Source of the DNA: Sphingomonas sp.
GTDB taxonomy: Bacteria; Pseudomonadota; Alphaproteobacteria; Sphingomonadales; Sphingomonadaceae
DNA length: 64,000 bases
Assembly (NCBI RefSeq): GCF_026460985.1
Contig: NZ_JAPKNM010000001.1
Coordinates: 186,001-250,000 of the forward strand
Direction: 5' to 3'
Each line of letters begins with the position of its first letter. Positions within the stretch are counted from its first letter, which is position 1. Positions 51,596 through 61,673 of the stretch are shown piece by piece. The notes below the pieces were generated by a model. That model made no database searches, had not been told where the DNA came from, and worked only from the letters and a program-made list of their open reading frames with translations. A program made the translations under genes and the position numbers.

Positions 51596-53424
51596 GCCGC
51601 CGTCTTCCGCGCGTGCAGCAGGATCGCGGACAGGGCCGCCGGGGTGATGCCCCGGATGCGCGAAGCAGCGCCGAGTGTCTCGGGCCGCGTGGCGCTCAGT
51701 TTCTCGACCATCTCATTGGAGAGCCCGGGGATCGCGGCGAAGTCCAGATCGCCGCGCAACCGGACATTGTCATTGGCGCGCAGCTGGTCGACCTCGACCT
51801 GCTGCCGCTCGAGATAGGGCGCATAGCGTGCATCCTCGACGAACTCCGCGAGGAGCTGGGTTCCGGCTTCGACTTCGTCCATGACATGCGCGAGTTCGAC
51901 CCCGGGAAAGCGCAGCCATTCCTTGGCCGAGCGCCTTGCTCCGTCGAGCGCGACCGGCGCGCCGCGCGCATGCACGACTGAGGCAGTGATCGGAACCGCG
52001 AATCTCTCTTCCAGCCGCGCCCTTTCGTCCTGGCGTGCACGGTATCGCGTGACTCGATCGTCACCGAGGCAACCCAGCCGAAACGCGGTTTCCCCGAGCC
52101 GAGTCTCGGCATTGTCGGCACGCAGGCGAAGACGGAACTCGGCGCGCGCGGTGAGCATGCGATAGGGCTCGGTGACGCCCTGCAGCACCAGATCGTCGAC
52201 CATCACGCCAAGATAGCTGGTCGCGCGGTCGAGGATCAGCGGTTCGAGGCTGCGCGCGTGCGCCGCCGCGTTGATGCCCGCGACCAGCCCCTGCCCCGCC
52301 GCTTCCTCATAGCCGGTGGTGCCGTTGATCTGGCCGGCGCAGTACAATCCCTCGATCTGGGGCAGGCCCAACGTCGCATCGAGCGCGCGCGGGTCGACAT
52401 AATCATATTCGACCGCATAGCCGGGCGTGACGATTCGGGTGCGCTCAAGACCGGGCACCGAGGCAACCATAGCCTCCTGCACGTCGACTGGCAGCGAAGT
52501 CGACATGCCGTTGGGATAGATCAGATGCGTGTCGAGGCCCTCGGGCTCGAGGAAGATCTGGTGCCCGTCGCGATCGCCGAAACGGTGGATCTTGTCCTCG
52601 ATCGACGGGCAGTAGCGCGGCCCCTGGGCGTCGATCGCGCCCGAGAAGAGCGGCGAACGATCGAGCCCGGCGCGGATCGCGTCGTGCGTGGCACCGTTGG
52701 TCCGCGTCACGCCGCAGTGGAGTTGGGGAAGCATCCGCCGCGCAGTCATCGGCGACATGGTCCAGGGATCCTCGTCCGAGGGCTGCTCGGCGACTCGCGA
52801 CCAATCGATCGTGCGGCCGTCGAGCCGCGGTGGTGTGCCGGTCTTGAGCCGCGCCATCGGCAGCGCGAGCTCGCGAAGTTGCACTGCAAGGCGAGTCGCG
52901 GACGATTCGCCTACCCTTCCGCCGACCTCACGCTCCTCACCGCGAAAGATTCGTCCGCCGAGAAAGGTGCCGGTGGCGAGCACCACGGCGCGTGCCTCGA
53001 TCACCCTGCCATCGGCCAGGCGCACGCCGGCCACGCTCCCACCGGCCAGCACCAGCGAATCGGCTTCGCCCTCGACCAGCTCGAGATCGGCCTGTGCGTG
53101 GAGCATCGCCTGGATCGCCGCGGCATAGCGCACCCGATCGGCCTGGACGCGCGGCCCCTGTACTGCGGTGCCCTTGCTGCGATTGAGCATGCGATAGTGG
53201 ATGCCGGCGGCATCGGCGGCGCGCGCGATCAGCCCGTCGAACGCATCGACCTCGCGGACCAGATGGCCCTTGCCCAGCCCGCCGATCGCGGGATTGCACG
53301 ACATCGCGCCGAGCTTGGCCAGATCGAAGCTGAGCAAAGCCGTGCGCGCCCCGCGGCGCGCGGATGCAGCCGCGGCCTCGGTGCCGGCATGGCCTCCGCC
53401 GATGACGATGACATCGAATTGCAT
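51592..53424 (-). CDS. mnmG: tRNA uridine-5-carboxymethylaminomethyl enzyme MnmG (GidA)
   Basis: 610 aa, full length. The FAD fold begins [24 protein letters not shown], then [33 protein letters not shown] and the catalytic region [15 protein letters not shown]. The C-terminal helical domain ([34 protein letters not shown]) contacts MnmE and tRNA. With MnmE it modifies the wobble uridine. ATG 53424 begins the first strand; an open stretch upstream holds only a TTG start. It is separated from mnmE by a parS site. Confidence 0.95.
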   Translation of the reverse strand: MQFDVIVIGGGHAGTEAAAASARRGARTALLSFDLAKLGAMSCNPAIGGLGKGHLVREVDAFDGLIARAADAAGIHYRMLNRSKGTAVQGPRVQADRVRYAAAIQAMLHAQADLELVEGEADSLVLAGGSVAGVRLADGRVIEARAVVLATGTFLGGRIFRGEEREVGGRVGESSATRLAVQLRELALPMARLKTGTPPRLDGRTIDWSRVAEQPSDEDPWTMSPMTARRMLPQLHCGVTRTNGATHDAIRAGLDRSPLFSGAIDAQGPRYCPSIEDKIHRFGDRDGHQIFLEPEGLDTHLIYPNGMSTSLPVDVQEAMVASVPGLERTRIVTPGYAVEYDYVDPRALDATLGLPQIEGLYCAGQINGTTGYEEAAGQGLVAGINAAAHARSLEPLILDRATSYLGVMVDDLVLQGVTEPYRMLTARAEFRLRLRADNAETRLGETAFRLGCLGDDRVTRYRARQDERARLEERFAVPITASVVHARGAPVALDGARRSAKEWLRFPGVELAHVMDEVEAGTQLLAEFVEDARYAPYLERQQVEVDQLRANDNVRLRGDLDFAAIPGLSNEMVEKLSATRPETLGAASRIRGITPAALSAILLHARKTAA

Positions 53425-53463
53425 GGCCGCGTCGCTAGAGAGTCGCGCGGTCAAGGTCAAAAC

Positions 53464-53479
53464 TGTTCCACGTGGAACA
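53464..53479. promoter_or_regulatory. parS: parS site between mnmE and mnmG
   Basis: TGTTCCACGTGGAACA is a perfect 16-bp palindrome of the parS type. It starts right after the mnmE stop and lies about 40 bp before the mnmG start, roughly 7 kb from the probable origin. It is the only one of the three not inside a gene. Confidence 0.92.
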
Positions 53480-53481
53480 GC

Positions 53482-54774
53482 CTATTTGCCGATGCAGAAG
53501 CGGGCGAAGAGCGCGTCAAGCATCGCCTCCACCCCCGCCTTGCCGGTGATCGCGTCGAGCGCGCGGCGCGCACTGCGCAGCTCCTCGGCGAGCAATAGGA
53601 GATCATGCTGCGACGCAGCACGCGCCAGCGCATCGCCGGCCGACGCAGCCAGCTCGCGCTGCCGGCGATTGAGCGCGAGCTGGTCCACCGGCGGCAACAG
53701 CCCGATCGCGAGCGCGTCGATCCTGCTCCAGAGCAGATCGAGCCCGACGCCGGTGGCGGCCGATACCGCCACGTCCCTGCCCTCAGCGAGCTCGCGTCCC
53801 GGAAGATCGGCGCGCGCATGGAGCCAGAGCAAAGCGTCATGGCCTGGTGGCGGATCGTCCCCCAGCCACAGGACAATATCGGCCTCCTCCAGCGCGGCGC
53901 GCGCGCGATCGATGCCGATCGCCTCGATCGGGTCCGCGGTCGCTTCGGCGAGCCCCGCTGTGTCGATCAGCAGATAGGCCGTGCCATCGCGCGCCACCGG
54001 TGCCTCGATCCGGTCGCGCGTGGTGCCGGCGATGGGGGACACGATCGCCGCCTCGCGCTCGACCAGCGCGTTGAGCAAGGTAGACTTGCCGGCATTGGGC
54101 GGCCCGGCGAGCACGACGCGCAGCCCGTCGCGAAGCCGCTCGACCGGCGGGCGCGCAGTCACCTCGGCGATCTCGCGCGACAACGCCGCCGCTGCCGCAT
54201 GTAGTTCGGCAAGCGAATCGCCGCCGCTGCTGGCCACGTCGTCCTCGTCGCTATGATCGAGCTCGGCTTCGACCTGGGCTGCGAGCGACAGGAGCCGGTG
54301 CGTCCACACCTCGACCTGGCGCCGGACCGCACCTTCGGCCGAGCGTACCGCCATCCGGCGCTGCGCCTCGGTCTCGGCCATCAGCAGATCGCCCAGACCC
54401 TCGGCTTCGCTCAGGTCCATGCGCCCGTTGAGCAAGGCCCGCCGGGTGAACTCGCCGGGTTCGGCGGGCCGCAGCCCGGGTATCGCGCCGAGCGCCGCCT
54501 CGACCGCGCGAACCGTCGCGCGGCCGCCATGGAGATGGAGCTCGACAAGGTCCTCGCCACTCGCGCTGTCGGGTCCGGGGAAAAGCAGGACGAGCGCACG
54601 ATCGAGCAATTCGCCGCTCGCGGGATCGCGCAATGCCCGCAATCCCGCGCGCCGCGGCTCGGGGAGCGTCCCCGCCAGCGCCCGCGCCGCGTCGAACGCG
54701 CGCGCCCCGCTCAAGCGCAGCACGGCGATGGCGGCGGGCGGCGCACCGCTCGACACCGCGAAGATCGTCTCCAT
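53482..54774 (-). CDS. mnmE: tRNA modification GTPase MnmE (TrmE)
   Basis: 430 aa. Domain order is tetrahydrofolate-binding (ETIFAVSSGAPPAAIAVLRLSG), helical, and an inserted G domain: G1 GPPNAGKSTLLN, G2 T-T-R-D, G3 D-T-A-G. G4, normally N-K-x-D, reads H-A-R-A-D, so guanine recognition is atypical. The C-terminal F-C-I-G-K with the catalytic Cys is intact. It works with MnmG. It ends 1 bp after the perfect parS and starts 1 bp before the next gene on the same strand. Confidence 0.93.
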   Translation of the reverse strand: METIFAVSSGAPPAAIAVLRLSGARAFDAARALAGTLPEPRRAGLRALRDPASGELLDRALVLLFPGPDSASGEDLVELHLHGGRATVRAVEAALGAIPGLRPAEPGEFTRRALLNGRMDLSEAEGLGDLLMAETEAQRRMAVRSAEGAVRRQVEVWTHRLLSLAAQVEAELDHSDEDDVASSGGDSLAELHAAAAALSREIAEVTARPPVERLRDGLRVVLAGPPNAGKSTLLNALVEREAAIVSPIAGTTRDRIEAPVARDGTAYLLIDTAGLAEATADPIEAIGIDRARAALEEADIVLWLGDDPPPGHDALLWLHARADLPGRELAEGRDVAVSAATGVGLDLLWSRIDALAIGLLPPVDQLALNRRQRELAASAGDALARAASQHDLLLLAEELRSARRALDAITGKAGVEAMLDALFARFCIGK

Positions 54775-54775
54775 C

Positions 54776-55006
54776 TCAGCCGCTTTTGTTGCCGCTCTCG
54801 AACATCGTCCGCCAGAAGCTCAGCGCCCCGTCGCCCATCGGCCCCCAATTGCGGATCATGTCGGCGAATCCTTCAGGAGTTCCTTGTTTTTCAATAGCTT
54901 CCACCATCATTTGGACATAGCGGTCGTGCACCGGGGATAGATCCGGCAGCCCCATGGCGCGACGCGCCTCCTCGGGCGTGCAATCGACTTCGACATTGAT
55001 CTTCAT
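54776..55006 (-). CDS. Conserved small protein (DUF6489-like)
   Basis: 76 aa, cytoplasmic in appearance. MKINVEVDCTPEEARRAMGLPDLSPVHDRYVQ is a pattern found in small sphingomonad proteins annotated DUF6489; the rest (GFADMIRNWGPMGDGALSFWRTMF) is amphipathic and resembles part of phasin-type helices, though too short to claim. ATG 55006 has GGAGGGCGG upstream. It ends 1 bp before mnmE on the same strand, so they may be co-transcribed. Function unknown. Confidence 0.7.
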   Translation of the reverse strand: MKINVEVDCTPEEARRAMGLPDLSPVHDRYVQMMVEAIEKQGTPEGFADMIRNWGPMGDGALSFWRTMFESGNKSG

Positions 55007-55055
55007 GGCCGCCCTCCGTTGCGCACGCCACCGGGCGGCTGCTAGGTCTTGCACC

Positions 55056-55535
55056 ATGTATGCGCGCGACCATGCCCTGATCGCAACGCCCATCGGAATC
55101 GTCCGCATCGAGGGCGACGACGCCATGCTGACGGGGATCCGGCTTTGCGTAGACGGTGCGCCCGCCAGGGGCAGCGCCGCGGCGGTAAGCGAAGCCGCCG
55201 AGCAGCTCGAGCAATGGTTCGCCAAGGAGCGCGAGGAATTCGATCTCGCGCTCGAACCCATGGGAACGCCGCGCGGCGAGGCGCTGCGCGCCGGCCTGGT
55301 CGCGATCGGCTATGGCGAGACTTTGAGCTATGGCGCGCTCGCCCGAGTGCTGGGATCGAGCCCGCGCGCGATCGGCCAGCTCTGCGCGCGCAATCCCTTC
55401 CCGATCGTCGTCCCCTGCCACCGCGTCCTCGCCAGCGGCGGCGCGCTCGGTTTCTATTCCGGGGGTGAAGGCCCCAAGACCAAATCCTGGCTGCTCGAGC
55501 ATGAGCGGCGGCACATGGAAGGAACCTTGCTATGA
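55056..55535 (+). CDS. ogt: Methylated-DNA--protein-cysteine methyltransferase (Ogt type)
   Basis: 159 aa, one-domain suicide enzyme without an Ada regulatory part. The acceptor Cys is in P-C-H-R-V, preceded by the helix-turn-helix segment SYGALARVLGSSPRAIGQLCARNPFPIVV, and the N-terminal half is the usual RNase H-like domain. It removes the methyl group from O6-methylguanine and is then degraded. ATG 55056 gives a normal length. It overlaps the hydrolase gene by 4 bp and is divergent from the small DUF6489-like gene. Confidence 0.92.
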   Translation: MYARDHALIATPIGIVRIEGDDAMLTGIRLCVDGAPARGSAAAVSEAAEQLEQWFAKEREEFDLALEPMGTPRGEALRAGLVAIGYGETLSYGALARVLGSSPRAIGQLCARNPFPIVVPCHRVLASGGALGFYSGGEGPKTKSWLLEHERRHMEGTLL

Positions 55536-56227
55536 CGGTCCGTATCGATGCGAGCGATCACGGCGGCAGCTTCAGCGCCTATGTCGCCGAGCCCGAAGGC
55601 ACGCCGCGCGGCGCGATCGTGGTGATCCAGGAGATCTTCGGCGTGAACCCGGGGATCCGCCGGAAATGCGACGAATGGGCGGCGAAAGGCTATCTCGCGC
55701 TCGCCCCCGACCTGTTCTGGCGGTTGCAGCAGGGGATCGAGCTCGACCCGGACATTCCCGAGCAGTTCCAGGAGGCACTCGGCTGGATGAACAGGTTCGA
55801 CCAGAACAAGGGCATCGAGGACATCGAGTCGACGATCCGTGCGGCGCGCGCGAAGCTGGGCGGGCACGGCAAGGTCGGCGTGGTCGGCTATTGCCTAGGC
55901 GGGCGCCTCGCCTTCATGACCGCCACGCGCACCGACACCAACGCGACCGTCGGCTATTACGGCGTCGGCATCGACAATCTTCTCGGCGAGAAGCACGCGA
56001 TCGCCCATCCGGTGCTGCTCCACATCGCGGGGGCGGATCATTTCGTTTCGCCCGAGGTCCAGGCGAAGATGCACGCGGGGCTCGACGACCATCCCAAGGT
56101 GACGCTCTACGACTATCCCGGCGAGAACCACGGCTTCGCGGCCGAGATGGGGAATCGTCGGTCGGAAGCCGCGGCGCAGCTCGCGGACGAGCGCACCGCG
56201 GCGTTCTTCGCCGAGCAGATTGGCTGA
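55532..56227 (+). CDS. Dienelactone hydrolase-family protein
   Basis: 231 aa alpha/beta hydrolase. The nucleophile elbow is G-Y-C-L-G-G with Cys in place of Ser, as in dienelactone hydrolase; the Asp is in GADHFVSPE and the His in YPGENHGFA. It probably opens a lactone or related ester, perhaps in aromatic compound breakdown, but the substrate is not given by context. ATG 55532 overlaps the ogt stop. Confidence 0.88.
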   Translation: MTVRIDASDHGGSFSAYVAEPEGTPRGAIVVIQEIFGVNPGIRRKCDEWAAKGYLALAPDLFWRLQQGIELDPDIPEQFQEALGWMNRFDQNKGIEDIESTIRAARAKLGGHGKVGVVGYCLGGRLAFMTATRTDTNATVGYYGVGIDNLLGEKHAIAHPVLLHIAGADHFVSPEVQAKMHAGLDDHPKVTLYDYPGENHGFAAEMGNRRSEAAAQLADERTAAFFAEQIG

Positions 56228-56233
56228 CGGTCG

Positions 56234-56968
56234 TTATCCGAAGAAGCTCAGGACCCCCGGCGTCTCGTGGGTGCCGACCCAGCCTTCGTAGATCATCCGG
56301 AAGGCGACGAAGACGATCACCGCGAGGCCGATATAGGCGATCCAGCGATAGCGATCGATCAGCTTGGCGATGAAGTTCGCCGCCAGGCCCATCAGCGCGA
56401 CCGAGAGCAACAGCCCGACCACGAGGATGCCCGGATGCTCGCGCGCCGCGCCGGCGACGGCGAGGACGTTGTCGAGGCTCATCGACACGTCGGCGATGGC
56501 AACCGCCCAGGCGGCGCCGGCGAAGCTGCGCGCGGGCTTGAGGCCCGAATGCTCGTCGCCGCCGATCTCCTCCGAACCCTCGCTCAGCGATCCCGCGCGG
56601 ATCTCGCGCCAGAACTTCCAGCTCACCCAGAGCAGCAGCAGCCCGCCGGCGAAGATCAGCCCGACGATCCCCATCAGCCAGCTGACGAGGAGCGCGAAGA
56701 TGATCCGCAGCACCAGCGCCGCGCCGATGCCGATCAGGATCACCTTCTTGCGCTGGTCGGCGGGAAGTCCCGCGGCGAGTGCCCCCACGACGATCGCATT
56801 GTCGCCGGCGAGCACCAGGTCGATCATCAGCACCGATCCGAACGCGGCCAGCGCCGCCGGATCCCCCAGGTTCGAGAAATCGGCGACGATATGGTGCCAG
56901 ATGTCGAGGGGCGAACCGATGCCGCCGGTGGCGGAAGCGGCGGCGGACAACAGCGCGAACAGGCTCAA
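56234..56968 (-). CDS. TerC-family integral membrane protein
   Basis: 244 aa with seven hydrophobic helices. The conserved acidic motif is in DLVLAGDNAIVVGALAAGL near the first core helix and repeats as DVSMSLDNVLAVAGAA in the second half, the TerC hallmark. TerC-type proteins transport or handle metal ions such as manganese during protein export, or confer tellurite resistance; which applies here is unclear. It converges on the hydrolase gene and overlaps the monooxygenase gene by 4 bp. Confidence 0.9.
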   Translation of the reverse strand: MSLFALLSAAASATGGIGSPLDIWHHIVADFSNLGDPAALAAFGSVLMIDLVLAGDNAIVVGALAAGLPADQRKKVILIGIGAALVLRIIFALLVSWLMGIVGLIFAGGLLLLWVSWKFWREIRAGSLSEGSEEIGGDEHSGLKPARSFAGAAWAVAIADVSMSLDNVLAVAGAAREHPGILVVGLLLSVALMGLAANFIAKLIDRYRWIAYIGLAVIVFVAFRMIYEGWVGTHETPGVLSFFG

Positions 56969-57258
56969 ACGATCGACTCCCCGAAATATTCGACCACCGG
57001 CATCGGCTCATAGAAGCCGTGCAGCAGCCTGCGCCAGTCCTGGTAGTGCTCCGACATGCGAAAGCCGTCGCGATGCGCGGCGATGTCGGTCCAAACCACT
57101 CGCAACAGATAGCGATCCGCGCGCTCGGCGGCGGGACGGACCTCGATCGCGACGAAACCCGGCGAGGCGGCGATCAGCGGCCGTGCCGCGCGCATCGCGG
57201 CCTCGAAGGCCTGACCCTCACCGGCGCGAACATGGAGCAGCGCGTGTTCAACGATCAT
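56965..57258 (-). CDS. Antibiotic biosynthesis monooxygenase (ABM) domain protein
   Basis: 97 aa, one ferredoxin-like ABM domain: VEHALLHVRAGEGQAFEAAMRAARPLIAASPGFVAIEV, RYLLRVVWTDIAAHRDGFRMSEHYQDWRRLLHGFY and VVEYFGES. These dimeric, cofactor-independent proteins oxygenate quinol-like substrates, degrade haem, or have unknown roles. ATG 57258 starts the first strand. It overlaps the TerC gene by 4 bp and is probably co-transcribed with it. Confidence 0.85.
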   Translation of the reverse strand: MIVEHALLHVRAGEGQAFEAAMRAARPLIAASPGFVAIEVRPAAERADRYLLRVVWTDIAAHRDGFRMSEHYQDWRRLLHGFYEPMPVVEYFGESIV

Positions 57259-57280
57259 ACGGCATTCCCGACAACCCAAA

Positions 57281-57388
57281 CGTCATCCCGGCCGAAGTGC
57301 CGGGATCCACAGTGCCGCGCTGGAAGGGCAGGAGGCTCCTGCTTTTCGGCCAGCCTCGCAGTGGACCCCGGCACAAGGCCGGGGTGAC
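57281..57388. repeat. Palindromic repeat, CATCCCGGCC/GGCCGGGGTGACG type
   Basis: CGTCATCCCGGCCGAAGTGC at 57281 on and an inverted partner at 57362-57388 (GTGGACCCCGGCACAAGGCC then GGGGTGACG) flank about 50 bp. It is related to the element at 35243. It lies between the rho stop and the monooxygenase leader and could fold at the end of the rho transcript. Confidence 0.8.
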
Positions 57389-57396
57389 GGCATGGG

Positions 57397-58653
<1,257 letters not shown>

Positions 58654-58773
58654 GGGGAGTCCGGGTGCTGGGAAGCTATGGGGAGAGCGTCGGTCGGCGA
58701 AAATGCGCGCGATTGGCGATGCTGGAAAGGAAGGAACCGACGCCCGGAAGAGCATTCGGCCTGTTCTGCGAAT

Positions 58774-58802
58774 TAGGTATGGGCCTCGTCCAAGTCAACG
58801 GC
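58774..58802 (-). promoter_or_regulatory. Candidate rho promoter
   Basis: On the minus strand TTGACT is followed 17 bases later by TAATTC, about 130 bp before the rho start codon. The -35 match is good and the -10 partial, so this is tentative. The rest of the 204-bp gap (58654-58857) holds the terminator described next and an untranslated leader; no gene is seen. Confidence 0.3.
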
Positions 58803-58825
58803 CATCGCATCGATTCCCGCGCAGG

Positions 58826-58859
58826 AAAATTGCGGAGAGTCCGGAGCTGCCGCAAATTT
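58826..58859 (-). terminator. Terminator of the hemE-hemJ operon
   Basis: On the minus strand AAATTTGCGG pairs with CCGCAATTTT across a 14-nt loop, directly at the hemJ stop codon, and the second arm ends in TTTT. The form fits a short intrinsic terminator for transcription arriving from hemE-hemJ, and it separates that operon from rho. Confidence 0.5.
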
Positions 58860-59310
58860 AGAACGGCTTGACCACCGCGAGCACGACGACGAGCACGACG
58901 GCAAGCGCGGGGACCTCGCCCAAGATACGCAAACGCCGCGGCGACAGGCTGCCCTGCCCATGGGCAAGCTTCTTCGAATAGCCGACCGCCCAGCCCTGAT
59001 AGCCGCTCAATGCGAACACCAGCAGCAGCTTGGCGTGGAGCCAGCCGAGCCCCGGCTGGCCGTCGAGCAATCCGACATTGAGCGCTAGCGTGATGCCGAG
59101 CAGCCAGACGATCCCGATCGAGGGCCCGAGGATCATCCGGCGGAGCAGTGCCTCTCGCTTCTCCCAGGCGGCGGCCTCGGGCGTGCCGAGCGCCTCCTGA
59201 TGGTGGACGAGGTAGCGCGGCAGCAGGAACAGCCCGGCCATCCAGAAGATCACGAAGATGATGTGGAACGCCTTGACCCAGAGATAGGCCGTTCCAAGGA
59301 ACCCGGTCAT
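58858..59310 (-). CDS. hemJ: Protoporphyrinogen IX oxidase HemJ
   Basis: 150 aa with four membrane helices. The start AYLWVKAFHIIFVIFWMAGLFLLPRYLVHH holds the conserved His of helix 1 (haem ligand in this family), and the Lys in GWLHAKLLLVFALSGYQGW is the other conserved residue. HemJ oxidises protoporphyrinogen IX in bacteria lacking HemG and HemY. ATG 59310 overlaps the hemE stop by 4 bp, so consecutive-acting haem enzymes are co-translated. Confidence 0.9.
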   Translation of the reverse strand: MTGFLGTAYLWVKAFHIIFVIFWMAGLFLLPRYLVHHQEALGTPEAAAWEKREALLRRMILGPSIGIVWLLGITLALNVGLLDGQPGLGWLHAKLLLVFALSGYQGWAVGYSKKLAHGQGSLSPRRLRILGEVPALAVVLVVVLAVVKPF

Positions 59311-60356
59311 CCTTGCCTCCGCACCCGCGCCAGCAGTTGCTCGACATGCGCGATCGGCGTGTCGGGCAGGATGCCGTGGCCGAGATTGAACACATGCGGG
59401 CGTTCGGCGAAAGCGGAAAGGATGCGATCGACGGCGCTGTCGAGCGTCGCGCCGCCCGCGATCAACGCGAGCGGATCGAGATTGCCCTGCACCGGCAGAT
59501 TCTCCGGCAGCGCGGCATGCGCCCATGCCGGATCGACCGTCTCGTCCACGCCGACCGCATCGACCTGCGTCTCGCGCGCATAAGCGGGAAGCTTGCCGCC
59601 CGCGCCCTTGGGGAAGCCGATCACCGGCACGTGCGGCGCGCGCGCATGCAACGCCGCGGCGATCCGCGCGGTGGGCGCGATCACCCATTGCTCGAACTGC
59701 GCCGGGCTCAGGCTGCCCGACCAGCTGTCGAACAATTGCACCGCCTCCACGCCCGCATCGATCTGGCCGAGCAGATAGTCGATCGTGCAGTCGGCGATGC
59801 GATCGATCAGCGCCTGCATCAGCGCGGGATCGCGGTAGGCGAGCCGCCGCGCCTCGGCCTGCTCGCGGCTGCCCTGCCCGGCGATCATATAGGTCGCGAC
59901 GGTCCAGGGGCTGCCTGCAAAGCCCAGAAAGGTAGTGCTGGAAGGCAATTGCGCGGCGACCCGGCGCACAGTGGCATAGACAGGATCGAGCGCCTCAGGG
60001 GCCGCCTGGAGGCCATCCAGCACCTCGCGCGCCTGCACGGTCGGGGCGAGGCGCGGGCCTTCGCCGGTCTCGAACCACAGCTCCTGTCCCAGCGCCATCG
60101 GCACGACGAGGATGTCGGAGAAGAGGATCGCGGCGTCCATGCCGAAGCGGCGGATCGGCTGGAGCGTGATCTCGGCCGCGGCCTCGCTGTCCATCGCCAG
60201 CGCGAGGAAGCCGCCCTTCTCCTCCCGGAGCGCGCGATATTCGGGCAGGTACCGCCCGGCCTGGCGCATCAGCCAGATCGGCGGGATCGGCTGTTTCTCG
60301 CCCCTCAGGGTCGCGAGCAGGGGTTTGGGGCTGGTGGGCAGCGGTTTGGGATGCAT
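59307..60356 (-). CDS. hemE: Uroporphyrinogen decarboxylase
   Basis: 349 aa. The family signature is PIWLMRQAGRYLPEYRALR near residue 28, then FSDILVVPMALGQ, GFAGSPWTVATYM, QLFDSWSG and FNLGHGILPDTP. It removes four acetate carboxyl groups to give coproporphyrinogen III. ATG 60356 has AGGGAG upstream; an open stretch continues into the repeat beyond but is not protein-like. It lies beside the probable origin, as in Caulobacter and relatives. Confidence 0.95.
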   Translation of the reverse strand: MHPKPLPTSPKPLLATLRGEKQPIPPIWLMRQAGRYLPEYRALREEKGGFLALAMDSEAAAEITLQPIRRFGMDAAILFSDILVVPMALGQELWFETGEGPRLAPTVQAREVLDGLQAAPEALDPVYATVRRVAAQLPSSTTFLGFAGSPWTVATYMIAGQGSREQAEARRLAYRDPALMQALIDRIADCTIDYLLGQIDAGVEAVQLFDSWSGSLSPAQFEQWVIAPTARIAAALHARAPHVPVIGFPKGAGGKLPAYARETQVDAVGVDETVDPAWAHAALPENLPVQGNLDPLALIAGGATLDSAVDRILSAFAERPHVFNLGHGILPDTPIAHVEQLLARVRRQG

Positions 60357-60402
60357 CGGCTCCCTCTGCACGTTCCGGCGGAGCGGCGAAAGTGGACAAA
60401 CT

Positions 60403-60528
60403 ATCCTCCCCCGCCAGGGGGAGGTGTCGCCGAAGGCGACGGAGGGGGAGGTAAGCGACCGACTGACCGTCGTGCTTCCGTCCCCTCCGTCACGCTGCGC
60501 GTGCCGCCTCCCCCTGGCGGGGGAGGAT
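60403..60528. repeat. Palindromic repeat, CTCCCCCGCCAGGGGGAGG type, beside the origin
   Basis: Arms at 60403-60426 and 60505-60528 are inverted copies (23 of 24 identical) and the interior repeats GGCGAC/GTCGCC and GGAGGGG/CCCCTCC. It is the same family as the element at 8677. It lies between the hemE start and the origin region. Confidence 0.85.
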
Positions 60529-60531
60529 CGG

Positions 60532-60851
60532 GAATCCCGCTCGGATCCGCCCGAACCCAATATCTATAAGAAAAGAATCTAAGGGTTGTTGGAGTCTGTT
60601 GGCGCGTGGAAGTCGGGAGTTGTGGAATCGCTCCGCTTTTGCCCACAGATTGACTCTCGCCGCCCCGCACAAGCCCTCGGATTCGGAGTCGCGCTCCCCG
60701 ATTTCCACAGGCTGTGGATCGGAATGCGGGGCTGGGGACGGGGTTGTGGAGGAATCGCGCGTCGAGTCCGCGGTTTTCGCGTGCTTGGCCGCTGCGTGCG
60801 GTTGCGCTAGCGGCTGTCCGTGATGTTCTCCACAGATTCACCCACGGCCTG
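60532..60851. other. oriC: Probable chromosomal replication origin (oriC)
   Basis: The 495-bp gap 60357-60851 has no gene. After the repeat it contains a comparatively A/T-rich stretch (about 60555-60600), a possible unwinding region, and then candidate DnaA boxes ending in CCACA: 60639-60647 (TTGCCCACA), 60701-60709 (ATTTCCACA), 60713-60721 (complement CGATCCACA) and 60826-60834 (TTCTCCACA, one mismatch from TTATCCACA). Ten GANTC sites (CcrM methylation) occur at 60532, 60575, 60592, 60625, 60652, 60680, 60686, 60752, 60764 and 60835. The hemE neighbour and nearby parAB/parS, rho, mnmEG and ppsR-maf-aroE-coaE-dnaQ match alphaproteobacterial origins. Confidence 0.75.
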
Positions 60852-61673
60852 ATGCGGCTCCATCTCCACTTGCTCTCCGACTCCACCGGCGAGACGCTGG
60901 AGAATATCGCCAAGGCCGCGCTCGCCCAGTTCGACGATGTCGAGACGCTGCGCCATTTCTGGCCGATGGTGCGCAGCGAGGCGCATCTCGAGCGGATCCT
61001 CCAGGAGATCGCGCAGAATCCCGGCCTGGTGATCTTCACGCTCGTCAACAACGACGTCCGCCGCACGCTCGAGAGCCGCTGCCGCGCGATGGGGTTGCCC
61101 GCGATCGCGCCGCTCGATCCGGTGAGCCACGCGCTGTCCAACCTGCTCGGCCAGGAGGCCAAGGCGCGCCCCGGGCGGCAGCACACGCTCGATGCCGCCT
61201 ATTTCGCGCGGGTCGACGCGATCCAGTTCACCATGGCGCATGACGACGGGATCGGCGCCGAGGATTGGGAGGAATGCGACATCGTCCTCGCCGGTGTGTC
61301 ACGCTCGTCCAAGACGCCGACTTCGATCTATCTCGCCAATCGCGGCTACAAGACCGCCAACATCCCGATCGTGGTCGAATCGCCGCCGCCGCCCGAATTG
61401 TTCACGCTGCGCCACCCGCTCGTCGTCGGGCTCACCACTAGCGCCGACCGGCTCGTCCAGATCCGCCGCAACCGGCTGCTCTCGCTCAACCAGAGCCCCG
61501 AGACCGCTTATGTCGACCAGGATTCGGTCCAGCGCGAGATCGCCTATGCGCGCCGCATGTTCGCCGACAATGGCTGGCCGGTGATCGACGTGACGCGGCG
61601 CTCGATCGAAGAGACCGCCGCGGCGATCATCGCGCTCTGCAACGAACGCGCACTCCAGGACAGGGACGCATGA
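60852..61673 (+). CDS. ppsR: Phosphoenolpyruvate synthase / pyruvate,phosphate dikinase regulator (PpsR/PDRP)
   Basis: 273 aa, DUF299 family. [20 protein letters not shown] at the start and [15 protein letters not shown] (P-loop-like) near residue 150 are diagnostic, with [12 protein letters not shown] following. The family phosphorylates and dephosphorylates a Thr of PEP synthase or PPDK, using ADP and inorganic phosphate. Which target applies here is unknown as neither is in the window. ATG 60852 begins the motif; the open stretch upstream lies in the origin. It overlaps maf by 4 bp. Confidence 0.92.
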   Translation: MRLHLHLLSDSTGETLENIAKAALAQFDDVETLRHFWPMVRSEAHLERILQEIAQNPGLVIFTLVNNDVRRTLESRCRAMGLPAIAPLDPVSHALSNLLGQEAKARPGRQHTLDAAYFARVDAIQFTMAHDDGIGAEDWEECDIVLAGVSRSSKTPTSIYLANRGYKTANIPIVVESPPPPELFTLRHPLVVGLTTSADRLVQIRRNRLLSLNQSPETAYVDQDSVQREIAYARRMFADNGWPVIDVTRRSIEETAAAIIALCNERALQDRDA

